A DNA stretch of 64,000 nucleotides, taken from Cryphonectria parasitica EP155. Lineage: Eukaryota; Ascomycota; Sordariomycetes; Diaporthales; Cryphonectriaceae. Positions 33,124 through 46,853 of this stretch are shown one piece after another. The stretch covers positions 2,722,759 to 2,786,758 of the forward strand of contig NW_024468911.1 of the NCBI RefSeq assembly GCF_011745365.1, read 5' to 3'. The notes beneath the pieces were generated by a model that worked only from the letters and a program-made list of their open reading frames with translations, was not told where the DNA came from and ran no database searches. The translations under genes were made by a program, and so were the position numbers. Every line of letters starts with the position of its first letter. Positions within the stretch are counted from its first letter, which is position 1.

Positions 33124-34129
33124 TCAGGGTGTGGGTGTGAGAGAGGATGGACCATGGCGTTTTTGTGCAAAGGGGATGAGAATCACTTGCTGAGTGACAT
33201 GATGAATATTGACTTATGATCCTGAAGGCTATGAATTGCGTTTCTTGGGAGTATTCATCGATACGTCTTGGGAGGAACAAGACAGCGGATTCGATTTTGA
33301 TTCTGAGAGGGTGGGGGAGGGGGTTTGTGTGGAAGTGGGGGTAGGGGGAGTGTAGCTTCCAGCTGAGAGAGCGCGATTTCCCACCCCAACATGACGAGGT
33401 CCCCAATACAGTCCAAATACTGTAACATAGCCGAGCGATTGCCTGAGCCGTCTGTGGCTTTTGAGAATGGACAGATCCATGGCAGCTATGTAGATGTCTT
33501 CTGCATGTTGGGCATCTCATCAGACTCACAACATCTGCATAATAATTCCGAGCACGTGTAGAAAACTCAAATATAACTAGTATTTTGGCCAAGTTTGAAA
33601 TGTTCAAGATTGGAAACAGAAAAAGAGAAAAACAGGAAAGGCTATTGCGTCAGTGGTATTGTCTCGCAGCCCAACGACCGCTGGCCCATGTTCCCCTCCT
33701 ACACTCCATAGAAGGAAAGAAAAACCATAGACAAACACAAAGAAAAAAAGGAACAGAAGCAAAGAGGAAAAAAGAAAGAGAATAAAAGTAAAGAGGGTTA
33801 GAAAAAATGGGGTATGTGCTGTACTCTTGGTAAGCCAACCTGTAGACTCAATGCATCAGTTGGCGTCAACAGACCACTACCCAAACAACCTCCTACGTAG
33901 CTCAAAAATCAACAATATTTTTCGTCGTCGTCATCTTCTTCTTCTGTGTCCCTGTCCCTTTGTCCGAATACACTCCATTAAACCCCCCCCCCCCCCGGCC
34001 TTGGAGTTTCCCTCCTGAAATTTTGTTTCCCCTGAACGTGTTGTATTTGAAGTACACAACTAAGTCAGACGGATGTTGCAAGACTGGGTGGAATGTTGTG
34101 CGTGTGGTAGGCTACACGAAGACACATTC
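33124..34129. other. Convergent intergenic region before the 3' end of xlnR
   Basis: 3' flanks of the lectin-like gene and xlnR. It holds an A-rich stretch (33600-33800) and a C16 run (about 33980-33996). No gene seen. Confidence 0.55.
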
Positions 34130-37100
34130 TCAGAGAGCCAGGCCAGTCCCGTCGCCGGTCCATCGGTATAGTGCAAGCAGCTCGCGACGACGCTGGTGTT
34201 GCTCGCCAAGGTCCTCTGGTACGCGGCCGCGGACTTGAGCGAGGGCACTTCGCATGACCCTGCTGAAGTTTCGCTGTTGGAAAGGCGAAAATACATACGT
34301 CAGTATAATTATACTCGGGATTCAAAAGATGTCATCAAAGAAACGACAAAGAGAAAGAAGGAGGGAGGGGAAAAGGTTGCTGGCTGACCTGATACTCAGT
34401 ATTGAGCGTCACTACACAAGCCTCGTGAGCCCTAATGATGGTCTCGCAAGCCTTGACAACACTCGGGGAGGCCTCGCTCTGCAACTTGTCGGCGATCAAC
34501 AACAACAAGAAGGATCCCTGGAGAAGATAGATGCCGAAGAAGAAAGGCATGAATTCCAAGCCTGGGTCATACTCGAGGATGTGGCCGATGGCCTCTGCAG
34601 CGGAGACGGCGTGCCCAGTGGCGGTGATAAAGCCCTGGGAGCTGATCCACAGGTCAATGTCGTCGAGGAGGTTGATAGGATCCCATTTGCCCGTCAGGAG
34701 AATGTGTAGCACGTGCATGACATGCGTGCCGTAGGCCATGACAATGCGCGTCTGGATTTCAGACTCGCTCAGCCGGCTGACGCTCGTGAGGACGCTGTGG
34801 ACAGACTGGACTGATGGCGTGCCCATATCAGTCGGGCCGTGGCCCTCGTTGTTGAGGCTGCTGTCTTCCTGGTCCTCCGATGTCTGCCTGTTATTATTGT
34901 TACTATTTGCGCTCAGGTTGCGCTGGGCAAATTTCTTCAGGCTTTTTTCATAGATTTCCAGATGCCGTCGGATCTCCATCGCCTGCTCATCGAACTCTCG
35001 CGCGGATCTGAACCCGACCCCGAATCGGGGATGGTTGCGTGCATGGTTGAGGTCGACAATCTCACCCAGGATCGCCATCAGCGGTAAGAAGTAGCCGTAG
35101 ATGCTGTGGCCACTGCACTCAAACGTAGGACCTCTTGCCCGGCTTTGCGCCTGGGCAGAAGGATCCGAGGCCATCACGTTGGGATCTGTCATCTGCGCCT
35201 GCGGGTTGAACTCGGCGTTTTGGTAGGCCGTGTCGTCCAATGGCTGCAGAAGCCCATCGCACTCAATGTCGAGCAGGAACAGCGGGCGGTTATAGCAGAG
35301 CGCCAGGTGGCGATCTACAATGTAGACGAGCCACCAGACCCTCCGCCTCTCTTCACGCTCTTCCTCGGTCACAAGCCCCGGGATGTCGGGCTGGCCATCG
35401 GCACCCTCGCTCTCTGGATCGGGCGCGCTCATGGATCGTGGCAGCTCTCTGCCGAGCCTGAGTTCACGCGCCAGAGACCATGCAGCATTCCACCAACGAA
35501 GACTGGCTCCTTTGTATTCACTTGCCGAAACCACTGTCGCCAGATGAATGTATGTGACTACGTCGTCTACGGTACCTGCGGCACCGAACGGACCCGTCTC
35601 ACTGGTCAGTGCCTCCAGGGTGATCGTGCCGGGCAGCGCGACGCCCAGGCCGCCGAGCGCAACACCGTCGATGGCTCCCGGGCTAGAGATGGCTGATGCA
35701 TCTTCTGCAGGTGTGTGAATCAGTGGCCTGAGGAGGTTGACGGTCAACTCCAGCAACTTCTGGCAGATCTTGCCCCGTGCAGAAGGAATGCTAGTCAGCA
35801 GGGAGGCATCACTAGTCTGGGCCGCTACCCAGAGCATGCTTGCCAGTAGTGCAGGCTGGCATCTCCGCGGTCTGGAGGGGTGTAAAAAGGAGCGCTTGCG
35901 AAAGACACAGCCTAGAACGTAGGGCGACATGGGGTGCATCTGCGCGGAGGAGGAACTCGAGAAATAAACGTCGATCAGATCGCAGGCAAGCGGCAACGGC
36001 AGAATATTTCCCAAGTGGGGAACCAAAGGTTCCAAGACGGGATATCGTAGTTGTGAATTATGGAAGTTGGGCGCTGGGATATGTGTAGCGTATTGTCGAG
36101 GTGGAGAGGGTATGTTCATCCAGCCAGGAGAGGCACCATCCCCAGCGATGGGGTAGGCACTCAGGGGACTCGTTGTCATTCGAAAGGTACTCGGGCTTGG
36201 TGTGAAGCCTGATGCTGGCGGTGGTTGCATTCCATACGCCAAATCGGGATAAGTTGGCATTGCACTTTGGTTCGGACCATAGACATGATGGCCTCCTGGG
36301 TTCATCATGTGTGCCTCCATGGCCTGGCCGTCGTATGCGTGATGGACACCGGCGTAGTTATTCGGGTCGAATGTCGCCTGCTCATCGAGCTCATTGCCGT
36401 CCAGGATGCCAGGATGACCGGCCATCTGTGTTGCATGCGTGGCCAGTTCTGGTGCGCTGTCCATACTTGATGAGCGCTCTCCATCTTGCAGGCCGTCCTC
36501 GCCTCTTGTCTCGCTTGCTCGTCTCTCATTTGCGACAGCTGAAGAGGCGGTCTTGACCTCTGGACGATCGTTGGGCTTGCTGGTCTCTGGTCCAGGACTC
36601 GAGGACTTGCGATCCCCTTGCGCAGCCGCAGCTCGAGCAGCAGCCTGCTGGGCGAGGTCTTTCCGAGATGCCTTGCCTCTTTTCTTCCTCTCCCTCTGGT
36701 ACTCGCATCCGAGACCAAATTCTGCTGCTGCTTAGCCTTCGAGCCTAGCTTCGACTTTCGGACTGTAATGACGGGCAAGTAAAGCAGAGCTTACCTATGC
36801 AGTGAGCACAAGGATGCTGTCCGTCGCACTTTGTCCGAAGTTGGTTGCACTGATCACAGGCTCGCGATATCCGCCGCCGCACCGGGCCACTGACGCTTGC
36901 CGATCTCCCACCGCCTGTTCTATATGGGTGCTGTCTGTGCTTTCCCTGTGGACCAGAGCGCTGGAGGTGTGAATTGTGAGCTCCGACATGCTGTTGTAGG
37001 TGCTGCAAGGCATAATGCGGCCCCTGTGGCAGACCCTCGAGGCTGGCGTGTTGAATATGAGCCTGGGGGTTGGACAGAAGACCCGACGAGGGTAGGGCGT

Positions 37101-37137
37101 GGTACGGTGAGAACCGGTGGAGAGGATTGGACAACAT
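34130..37137 (-). CDS. xlnR: Xylanolytic/cellulolytic transcriptional activator XlnR/XYR1
   Basis: Exons 37137-36795, 36721-34389 and 34273-34130; introns 73 and 115 bp; 2820 nt, 939 residues, matching Trichoderma XYR1 in size. The zinc cluster is C94, C97, C104, C110, C113, C120 in the family-specific context [18 protein letters not shown], followed by the basic run [17 protein letters not shown]. The fungal-specific transcription factor domain spans roughly 340-620 ([40 protein letters not shown]). The conserved C-terminal part includes [20 protein letters not shown], and the last exon gives [11 protein letters not shown] to the end [11 protein letters not shown]. XlnR binds GGCTAA-type sites and activates xylanase, cellulase and pentose-catabolism genes on xylose. 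Missing the last exon would remove 48 conserved residues. The gene is convergent with the lectin-like gene. Confidence 0.95.
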
Positions 37138-37428
37138 GATGAAGATGATAAAGATAAGAACCTTGGTGATTGGGTGACTAGACGAGAGTGTGTGCTCCTT
37201 CGCTCAAGATCACACGAGCGAGCTAGGTAAGACCTTGAGTTAGAATCGAGAACCCTCGATGGTGCTTGTGCATGATTTTGCGTAGATCGTGAACCGTGTG
37301 AGCGTGTCTGGAGGGGGTGGTGGTGGTGGTCGTCGTCGTTATCGCAACTGAGGCCGCCTCAGTGTCTGTCTTGTCTCTTCTGACAACAGAGGATCACGCT
37401 TTCGATGCTAAGATCAAGTAGATTGGCC

Positions 37429-37440
37429 TCATATATAATA
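37429..37440 (-). promoter_or_regulatory. TATA-like element upstream of xlnR
   Basis: TATTATATAT on the minus strand about 295-305 bp before the xlnR ATG. Placement is compatible with a core promoter and a long leader, but no transcript start is known. Confidence 0.3.
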
Positions 37441-40400
37441 CCAGCCCCAGAGGCCTGGCTGGGTTCCTCGTAAGATTTGATGTTAGCAACCTCTCTGCAG
37501 TTGTATGGAAGCTACAGGAAGTTTGGTAGCGTGAGGCAGGGTGTCTGAGACTAAGAGTAGGTGTGTGGGAAGCATGCAGAGCTGACCGACCCGACTTCGA
37601 GGCAACCAACAGCATCCACAAAAGCACCAGACAAATTTTTTTCTTTTTGCCTTCCCTTGTTATTCCTCTACCGGCTCATCGAACGATCCTAGATGATCAT
37701 CAGGTTCGGACGAAGCCTACCGGCATGAAGAAAAATGTGAATCCGGGGGAGAAGGCATGCGGGGGGTGGTGCACCCGGTACTACAGGGCCTTGCATAATA
37801 CAGAAGAGCATACGACATGCCGCGTGAGAGGCGAGACTCTTTCTTTGGGGCCTACCGACCTGAGAAAACGGGGCAGCTGTGGACACAAATCTGAAGAAGG
37901 AATTTGCCGTACCGGACTTGAGAAGAGTAGAAGTCTGATTCGATCTTGTGTACTCGTGTGGCTGGTCAGTAAGTACACTTCTTCGGCTTCCTCTCCTCCT
38001 CCTCCTCTTCCTCCTCCTCCCCCCAAGCTTTTCGTGGCGTTCGCCCGGGACGCAATTGGGCTCCGGCTTCAGAAGAAACCGGAACGAACTGTGCACGCAG
38101 GACCAGGTCGAGAGAGATTGTGTGTCTCTATCAATGGTATGGACAGTTCAATCCAGGGTTGTGGGGGGGGGGGCAGACGGGCGAGTGTGTAAGAGTGAAC
38201 GGGTGAGCGACTTCGAGGATGGCCACAGATTGGCAGTGGAGCGTGTTAGTAGTCGCGGCGGTTATCCTTTTAGCACACGTCTCTGCGACAGGCACGGAGA
38301 AAGAACGTCATGCAGCGTATTCCGCTGTGACAGGCGAGGTGGAGGTCAGCAGCGGAAGTGATGGCTCAGAGGCCCAAAGACGGGGTGACATGGGGACGGA
38401 CCCCACAGCACGGGAATGGATGTGTGTGTGTGTGTGTCGAGACGATGAGATATATTGGCAGGGGGCAATATAAGTCTGCCGGGCGACGGGAAGGGCAGGG
38501 CTCTATGACGGGCGGCCGGGTGTGGGCGAGAGAGACGGCGAGGGCGAGAAACTGGCGTCACGCCAGAACAAGGTGGGTTTTGGTTGGTTGGTCGTGTGAG
38601 TGAGTGCGTGAGTGAGATCGAAGGTATCTGGTAATTAGTAGTAGATCCAGAGAGAGAGAGTGATGATGTGTGTGGACAGGGGAGGCAAATAAGCTATAGC
38701 AGTGGAAAGATGGTGGGATGGAAGCATTAAGACTACATAAGGAAGAAGAAGCCTGGAGAACAACCAAGAGAAAAGTATGGTTCATCGCCGTCAAGGGGCC
38801 GAGAGACTAGCCAGGATAGTCGATACCACGGACGAAGGAGGATCCAGAAGGGCATAGAGACCAATTCTCCTCCTCGCTCGAAGCTCCGGCCTGAGCCTGA
38901 GCCAAGACCCAAGCAGGGTTCGTCTAGATTAACGGGCCTGGGAGGCAGATCATGCTGGGAAATACTAGCCACCGCATAGTAGTGTGCCCACACCCCCTCC
39001 TTCCCTTCTTCTTATTCTTCCTGTTTCGTCCCTTCCTCTGCCGATGTGGACAGAAGGAAAGAGCGCCCCTCCACCCATCTAACCGTGCCCGATGTACAAC
39101 TGCGAGCAGGTTCTGCATCCTGCAGGTGGCTACTGCTGCAAGGTTGGGAAAAGCCCATGCTCACAGGTTTCCCCGTCAGCAGTCACTGCAGTAGACTGGG
39201 ATGTTTTGACGAGACAAATTCGAGAATTTGGGGGTGGAGAAAAGATGCTGCAGCATTGTGGACGACCTTGAACTCTGTCCGGCCCAACAAGCAAATCATC
39301 TGTGTGTGCTTGGGTGCTCCGTACTCGGGACTCCAATAGCACATGCACCGGTACAAAGCACAGCAGAGGTAAATTCATAGTAAACTGACCTTGAAAGAAA
39401 ATAAGACAAGAAGATGGAGAAGAAGAAAAAAAACCCCTTTTTCCCCCGCCCCGCGTTTGCTAATACCGGCCCGGCAGCTCAAGGGCGAGGGTATGGCGCT
39501 GGGGATGGGATCCATCCCTTCTGTCAAGACCTCCGCTCCTCTCCTACTCTGAGAACTCCGAGAGGAACGAAAGGGCGGGGCGGCAGCGCCTGACGGTCAC
39601 GACACACGAACGAACGGTGGTCGACTTAGGCCCCAGCCACGAAAGGTGGAGATGGTGGTCAGGAGGGGGGCATTCGGCTTGCGACCAGTCCATGTTCGGA
39701 GTCGTCCCCGCGGGGTTGGGGAAGAAGAAAGTGAGGGAGTGGCCAGGTTAATGCCAGGCTTGGTGAGGAGATGAGGTTGCAATACTGGTGGACGCGGCAC
39801 GGATTGCAGACCAGGGCTCCCCGCAACTGGTTTCTGTGGGTCGGACAAAACTGCTGCTGCACGGTTGCCAGGTGCTATAGTACCTACAGCAGCACCATGG
39901 TGAGTACCATAGTACAGTCACTACTAGTACGCAGTGGGAAGATGGTTTGTGGTCAGAGCCATGCAAGCCATGCAGACCTCGGTGACTGGGGCGATTGGGC
40001 GAGAAACCGCGACGTCACGTCGCATGTTGAGAGCAGTGCCGTGAAAATACGGCGCATGTATTGAAAGCATGTAGGCCTTGTTATGGCAGCACGGTGGCAA
40101 GAAAGAGAAGAGAAGATTGGGAATGGCTCAACTCCCAGCTGGTAGTCAAAGTAACAAGAGCAATCAATTGTGATGCCAACCAGTCTCTCATTGTACAGAA
40201 GAGGCATTCTCATTATGATAGTACATACCAAAGTACCTCGTGGCTAGAGTATACCTCTGTATGTCCTTGTACCTCAGTACCCGGCCCTTCTCTCTGTGGC
40301 CTTGCCACTGCTGTTCGCGCCTGCCAAGCCAGCCTTGGATCGACCGCCCTTATGCCTTCAGCCTCAACCTTCATCAGCCTCGGTTCGTCAGATTCTCTTA

Positions 40401-40887
40401 CCCCATCCAAATCGCACCGGCCCCCTCCCCCCGCCGCCACACCAAACCTCCTTCCCGCACCAGCTGCGAATTCTCAGGCGAAGTATACCATTGTTCCCCT
40501 TCCCCCACTCGGGTCAGGCATTGCATTGACGTTGTCCCTGATCTTGAAGATTAGCTAGAGCACAGAACCACGGCTTTAATCCAAGCGTCTTGTCTCGTCA
40601 CAGCTTGTCACAACTTCAAAAAGACCGGGGGTGCGAGGAAGCTCCATCCTAGGGCTCGAATGAGATCTGCGCGCGGGGCCCCACAGATTCTTCTTCTTGT
40701 ACGACTTGGTTCTCGAGCCGCCTTCCATTAGCTCTTCTGGTTTCCTGTGTGGTGAGACAGACGGATGACGGGACGCGATTGTGCCACGGCATGTGGCCGT
40801 TTCCAGGTACCCAGGTCGGATCCCGGTGTTATTGGTCTGGGCGAGACTCTATCCTGTCGCAAGGAATACCTTTGATGCATTGACAAT

Positions 40888-40888
<1 letters not shown>

Positions 40889-40936
<48 letters not shown>
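40889..40936. repeat. (CA)24 microsatellite
   Basis: Perfect 48-bp dinucleotide repeat. Confidence 0.95.
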
Positions 40937-40937
<1 letters not shown>

Positions 40938-43900
40938 CAAACATGACAGCCCTAATTCTTCCCAACAGGAGCACTTCATCGCACAGAAGGTTCAGCAGAT
41001 TTTACACGCCTGAACATCGAGGCCCACCTTCGGCCGGCATATCCACCCCCAAACAGGTCACTGCGGGCTCACCTTTACCGAACACGATAGCGCCTATACT
41101 CTGCCAAGCAATGCGCCAAGCGGGGTGTCAGCACCTCCGTCCAGGGCCCTTCTCAGGGCCTTGCTTGCCAGACCGCTAAAACTTCGGCTGACGACTCGCC
41201 CTTCAGAAGCACTACTATGTACACCAGAGCCCGCAGCAGGCCCAAGGGACCAATAGCAGTTTTTGGAGCGAGAACCGGCAGCCATGTCCCTTGAAGGGGA
41301 TCATCGCGGCACTTTACTACAATGATAGCAGGCTTGCTAGGCCCAACGTCTTAGCAACCCCAGGCTTTTTCTTTTGAATCTTCACCAAGCTCCACATCTG
41401 GGGGAGAAGGGGGGGGGGGGAGATGACTGCAGCATCCCCATCAAGTCGCTCGAGATCTCGTTGTCGACGTGCCGTGGAACAAGAGACGAGGCTTGTCGTC
41501 TCCTTCGTCCAATGGTGGCCACAATGATCTGCCTTCGAGACCAGGGATACGCGCTCTGGCGAGATGGGATGAACGCACTTCGCATCCCTTCTGTTATTGG
41601 CCATGGAGTTTCGAATCAATGCTCGGAGTTCCGCAGGGGGGTTTGTGTTGAGTGCTGCTGACCCGCTGCAATTCGGCTTTTTTTTTCTTCTCCCCCCCTC
41701 TTGTTGTTGTTGTTTTATGTTCAGCTGCACGGTGGGCAATCCAACGTGCAGGCTGCGCCATGGTAAGTCACCCGTCTCCAGGCAAGCATCAGGCAATACG
41801 CTTTATGAAAGTAATGGGTCCAGTTACACGGGCTCCTCTTCCCCGGACTTAGAGAAGTGTAAGCTAAATTGTACCTTGACCTAATCTACTGTGGCGCGCC
41901 ACCAGATTGCAGATCACGCTTCTGACTTGACACCCAGTCCAACTTCAATCTCAATGCAGTATCTTAAGTATATACTGACATGCTCTGTGAGAGAGAGACT
42001 GCAAACAGTATTGGTCTCGCTTTATAAAATACGATAGGAACGATGACCCTGACCTGTTGGCTTGGGTAGTTTCGTGGGATGCGATTTCCGCTGGTGCATT
42101 TATACGGTGATGTATGCGTCGACCTGAACGTTGTGGATGAGCAGGAGAAGGCACCAGCACAGAAGATGGCAGGACCAGTGCTTGACAGGCGCCACGTGGG
42201 CATCTGGAAGCTGGTACCTGAGCTAGCCCATGCCTGATGCTCATTAATCTTGCAGGTCAATCTACTTCGAGAGGGTGCTGTGCCTGTCGTTCGACCTGGC
42301 TGCCATGTCTGGTTGCCCAGGCTGACAGGCTGGCTGGTCAACCGGTGACGGGGGCGTCACTACATGTTTGTCTGTTGCTTTACTTTCGGATGCTGCAATC
42401 CTAAACCCCCATGCCCTAATCAAGCAGCTATCTATCTCAATCACAAGGACCAAAGGCGCCTTCACCGAGCCACTGTGGACTACGGCGCTTGCCATGTTCT
42501 GGATGGGCACGAGACGTTCACGGAGAAGCCATCCCAATATCGTGTTCAAGGACCAGCTGACGGCCCTTTTTCGGTCTCCGGTCGGGTGTGAAGGAGACGA
42601 TCAAGTGTATGGGTCAGCGGCAGCGGTACTGTGCCGTTCTGCTTCCTCATTGCCTCATCTGCTCGCCACACACACCCTGCCTTCTTTGCTGGGTTGACTT
42701 GCCGCGCCGCCGTGCCTGGTGCAGCCTTGTTTGGCATCACCCTCGTACGAAGGATGGACGCTTGTGCAGGAGCATATAGATCGAGGGATGCTGATTGGAT
42801 TCCAGTTCTCCCATAACCAAAATGTTCGCGACAAGAGACATGTCTTCCAACATCCCTTGGTCGCCAGGCAAGGGCGGGTGGCGCGCCATCGGCTCCCTCA
42901 CCCCCGCTTTCCTTCCCATAATGATGATGAACCTTGGTTGCTGTGTACAATGCCGAACCAGGCGAATGTGATTTGACGGCCGCAGGGACAGACCAACCAG
43001 CGCGGCCCCTCAGGTTCCCCAGAAGCATAGATGGGCGGCTGATCATCGGCCTCGAGCTGAAACGCTGGGGGCAAATTCCGTGAGCAGAAGCTCCGGGCTG
43101 CTCCAGCTCTCACTCAAAATTACAGCCTTTGCAAGCTGCCAAGGTTCGAGTTGAAACCTGCAAAATCGGCTTTTGCTATCAGAAGAAATGCACAAGTTCT
43201 GGCCCCCCCCGGGGCATCACACACATTAAAACGCCACGCAACTGAGACAATACGCCACAAAGCCCCCATTGACGACCATGACGTTCTCTGCTTGCAGAAA
43301 GGCTGGCTGGACAGGCTCTTCCGATCCAGGGTATGGCCACCGCGGAAATGCCGAGCAGTCGAAGCGCCATGCGGTGTGATGCGCCCACAGCTTATGCTGC
43401 ATCCTGCGTTGCCCTGCTCATGGGCACATTCTACTGCGTAGAGCAGTTGGCCACGGTGGGCGGGCCGAAACTTCCAACCCTCATGGCTCAGCTGGGTCTC
43501 ACTCATATCATTGGATCCAGAAAGACCATCTCATCTTCTTGATCATCGCCTTACCAGTCGATCCCGGTGAGCACAAATGACCTCCGACAGAGTCAGGCAG
43601 CTAGCTCCACCGTCGTATATGGAGGAGGGGTACAAAGAACGACGCATTTGACCTGCATATGGATCCAAGCCTCTTGGAGGGCCGTGGCTGGTTAGACTGC
43701 CTTGACGGACCAGTTTTGCGTCGCAAGTTGGGCGACGTCCCTCCTTCAACGGGCATGCGACAATTCAACGCGCCCTCTTGGATTGACCGTCTTTCTGAAA
43801 CCTAGACGCACCCTTGACATCCTCCAATGGATCCAGTTGCCTCTGGCAGCAAACCTTCTTACCAGATGCTCTCGCTCTACTCCGTCAATGCGGTTGGTCT

Positions 43901-45045
43901 TCCACCACGTGGCACTGTTCAAGGATCAGGCCAAACCTGGCCCATTATAGACGCATCTTTTCACAAGGGGTAATATGTCACGTATCTGACCACGAGACTG
44001 ACATGCCCCGAGGCTCGCTTGTCACCGATCAGCCCTGCCTTGAAAGAGACCTTAGCAGCTACTGTATACCCTGACAAGGAACTGTTCGGAGAGTACCAGA
44101 CAAGAAGAAAAGGAGAGGAAAAAGAAAAAGAAAGGGAAAAAACCCCTGCTTGCTCGCTTGTCTTCCCTGGCTGGGGTGGATAAGCGTGGCGCGCGGATCG
44201 ACTCGCGATGATTCCACTTCCGTGTATGGTGCCAGCTGGTCGCAAAGTCTGGTTCTCATTGATTAAAGACGGTCATCCGTGCAGCCTTCAAGGTCAGGCT
44301 GGCCCCGGAATGTTACCCAGAGTACCAAGGTCTTCTAATTGCGACGCAGCCTGCTTGTTTGTAGCTCGGCGCTCACTGACGTGAAGAGGGCCCGGGAGAT
44401 GGGCCGCATTTCCAGCGTGTCGAATAAGTTCCTGTTCCTAGATATTCCCATCCTCACCAAGATTGGTCTTCCCCACAATATCGGCCGACAGGTTGATTTC
44501 CAAATTCGAATTGAAAGGTCCCTACTGGGCCATTGGCTGCTGTAGCTACAGCTGCATAATTATTTGTTTGCCTCAGAGAAGAAGGAGGGGGGAGGGGGGC
44601 TCCTGAAGCTGCTTGTTGACACCGGATCGCAAGAGTCCGCATTTTGGAGGGAGGGTGGAATCCGATCTAATGTCGGCGCTTGTGTGTCTTTTCTTCTTTT
44701 CTTCTTCTCTTCTTCTCCTTTTTGGGATTCTTTTCTTTTCATGTTCGTCTTTGTTCGACCTGATCGACTGCGAGCGCGGGCCGATGTCCCCATTTGGGAC
44801 CCTTCCCCCGCCCTGTCACAGCTGTCAGGTTTGACAAGGACCGGAATTCGGATGGAAAGGTTTTGAAACCTTGACTTGCTTAATGATGATGATGATTATG
44901 ATGCCTCCTCTTCTCACTTTGTGAAGGTGGGTGGAACCGTCCGAACAGTGGCGACCAAGCAAGTTCGCCTGATGTTGGCCGCGAGCCCGTTACACAACAC
45001 TTCACACCGCCACACACTCACACACTGGACAGAGCCATGCTCAGA

Positions 45046-45074
45046 CGAAAATCATTCACATGAGATGATTTTCG
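45046..45074. repeat. Perfect 10-bp inverted repeat CGAAAATCAT / ATGATTTTCG
   Basis: Stem of 10 bp, loop of 9 nt (TCACATGAG). Not followed by a T run and not next to a gene end. Confidence 0.6.
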
Positions 45075-46853
45075 AGCGGAGGCATCCTGCATGCAGCCCC
45101 AGCCCAGATCTCTCCGGCTGCACCGTCTGCCCTCCCTCCCCTCCATACATGCATACTGTACCGGTCTGAGCCAGGAAACCGGTCGGCAGGCTTTAGACCC
45201 GGCTTTGATGCGGGTATGCAGGTCAAAATCCAACGTTTGATTGCCAGTTCAGTTCAGTTCATTTCAATCTGTGACCGCCTTGTCTTGCCTTGCCGCTCAT
45301 TGCACAAGGGGCGGGTAGACTGTGTGTGTTCATCAGACCGAAGAGGGAGAAGAAGCTTGACTGCATGCATATCCGGCTGTCGCTTACAGGACCAGTCCCC
45401 TCAGCTGATCACCCGGTCGGCTGGCGATCCCGTCTGAACTCCAGATGATCTGAAACTTGACTTCTCCATGCGTGTATATGCTTGCTGTGGGCGTGCCGCC
45501 AAAAAAAGGGGGGGGGGAGGCTCGGTTGGTGGCCGGGAGGCTTGCGAGTTTCCACCGTCCAAAACCTACTAGGTAGAGCGCTCCACTTGCTCGCTTCATC
45601 GAGCCGAACGTTTATGCGCATCGGCCCGTTATGTATATGTGTGTATGTATAAGGTGTGTTGTCATGGCGCGTAACATTCGAGTTGTCACATGTCAGCTGC
45701 GCATAGAATGAAAAGAAGAAAAAGATCCTAGTCAGTCACGGATGGCGTGTAATACAATCTCATCTGTCTTGTCGTTGTCAGTTCCATGAGACTTCATCTC
45801 TCTCTCTCTCTCTCTGTCTGTGTGTGTATTTGTGTCAATAATGGATAGAAAAACTGCTGTGACAATCCATGAAGGGTTGTCAGTATGCATTAGATTCATT
45901 TGGAGGCCGCTTTGAAGCGTTTTGTGCCCCTTCTCAAATTCTGCCACCATGATGAGTGAGAGCTCATTCTACAAGGACCAAGAATTCCGTGGTATTAATG
46001 CGAGCAAGCGCACTTTGATATCATCTAGGTTGGACATACTCTTTTTTTCTCTCTCATTTTCTGCCGTGTGCATGGTAAAGGCTTGCTGGATTGTTGTCAT
46101 TGGACCTGAACAAGGCCACATGCATGCTGAAGAGTAGACTGTAACCAAGCGGGGTTACATCTAAGTACTTAGTAAGTAAGTAGCAGACATGCTCGAGTGA
46201 ATACTGTTTGATTTTAGTAATACGTGCGCGCCAAAGAGTGTGACAGCCTGTGAGAGATCTGGTGCAGCAAAGGATTGAAAGTTTTAGGTTTTCCTCGCGG
46301 TGTCAATTGTCGGAAATACGGATTAACGGAACATGGTCAAAACGACCGAAGGGGGATGCCAGATCTCACAATTGAGAAATTGAGAATATGGCGGTGGCGA
46401 AAAGAGCACAAGGGGTTGAACAAGAACTTTATCAGCTTTGCAAGTTTGCTACCAGCTTGGTAGGGAGAATGGAATTATTGGCGGTCAATTAAGAAAGGGG
46501 GGTCTCTAATACTTGATGTTTTTTTTTTTAATATTAAAAAAGAACAAAAAGAGAGAAAGAAAATCGGCAGAGAGAAGCAAAAGTGACCGACTCGGCGGAC
46601 CACGGCGTTATCCCTTCAACGAAATACAGACCGATCGACCCACCGACGATCCATCGTCGACTGCATCCTGCCTAGAGCCTCTTGCACTCTCCCACATCCC
46701 GTTAGAGATAAGATGGCGGAAAAGTGGACACCTAGAAACACCACGGCTGCCCCTGACTTTTTTCTTTTTCCCTTCTGTGTGTATGTGCATGTGCATGTGT
46801 AGTAGTACTATGAAGTAGAGATTGTTCCGTCTCTCTTTGCATCCCTCTTCATC

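Larger units (their letters stand above)
37138..46853. other. 9.7-kb gene-free interval between xlnR and the MFS transporter
   Basis: No coding region could be supported on either strand; all frames are short and motif-free. Contents: a GGT/CGT repeat near 37313-37342, G runs (about 38161, 41408, 45506), a (CA)24 microsatellite, GTACCATAGTAC at 39904-39915, a perfect 10-bp inverted repeat at 45046-45074 and a CT/GT repeat near 45799-45825. Both flanking genes point away from it, so it holds both promoters. Confidence 0.55.

Noticed and set aside
42546..43046. Minus-strand frame of 166 codons in the xlnR-MFS interval
   Set aside because: No recognisable motif, atypical composition and no supporting splice sites.
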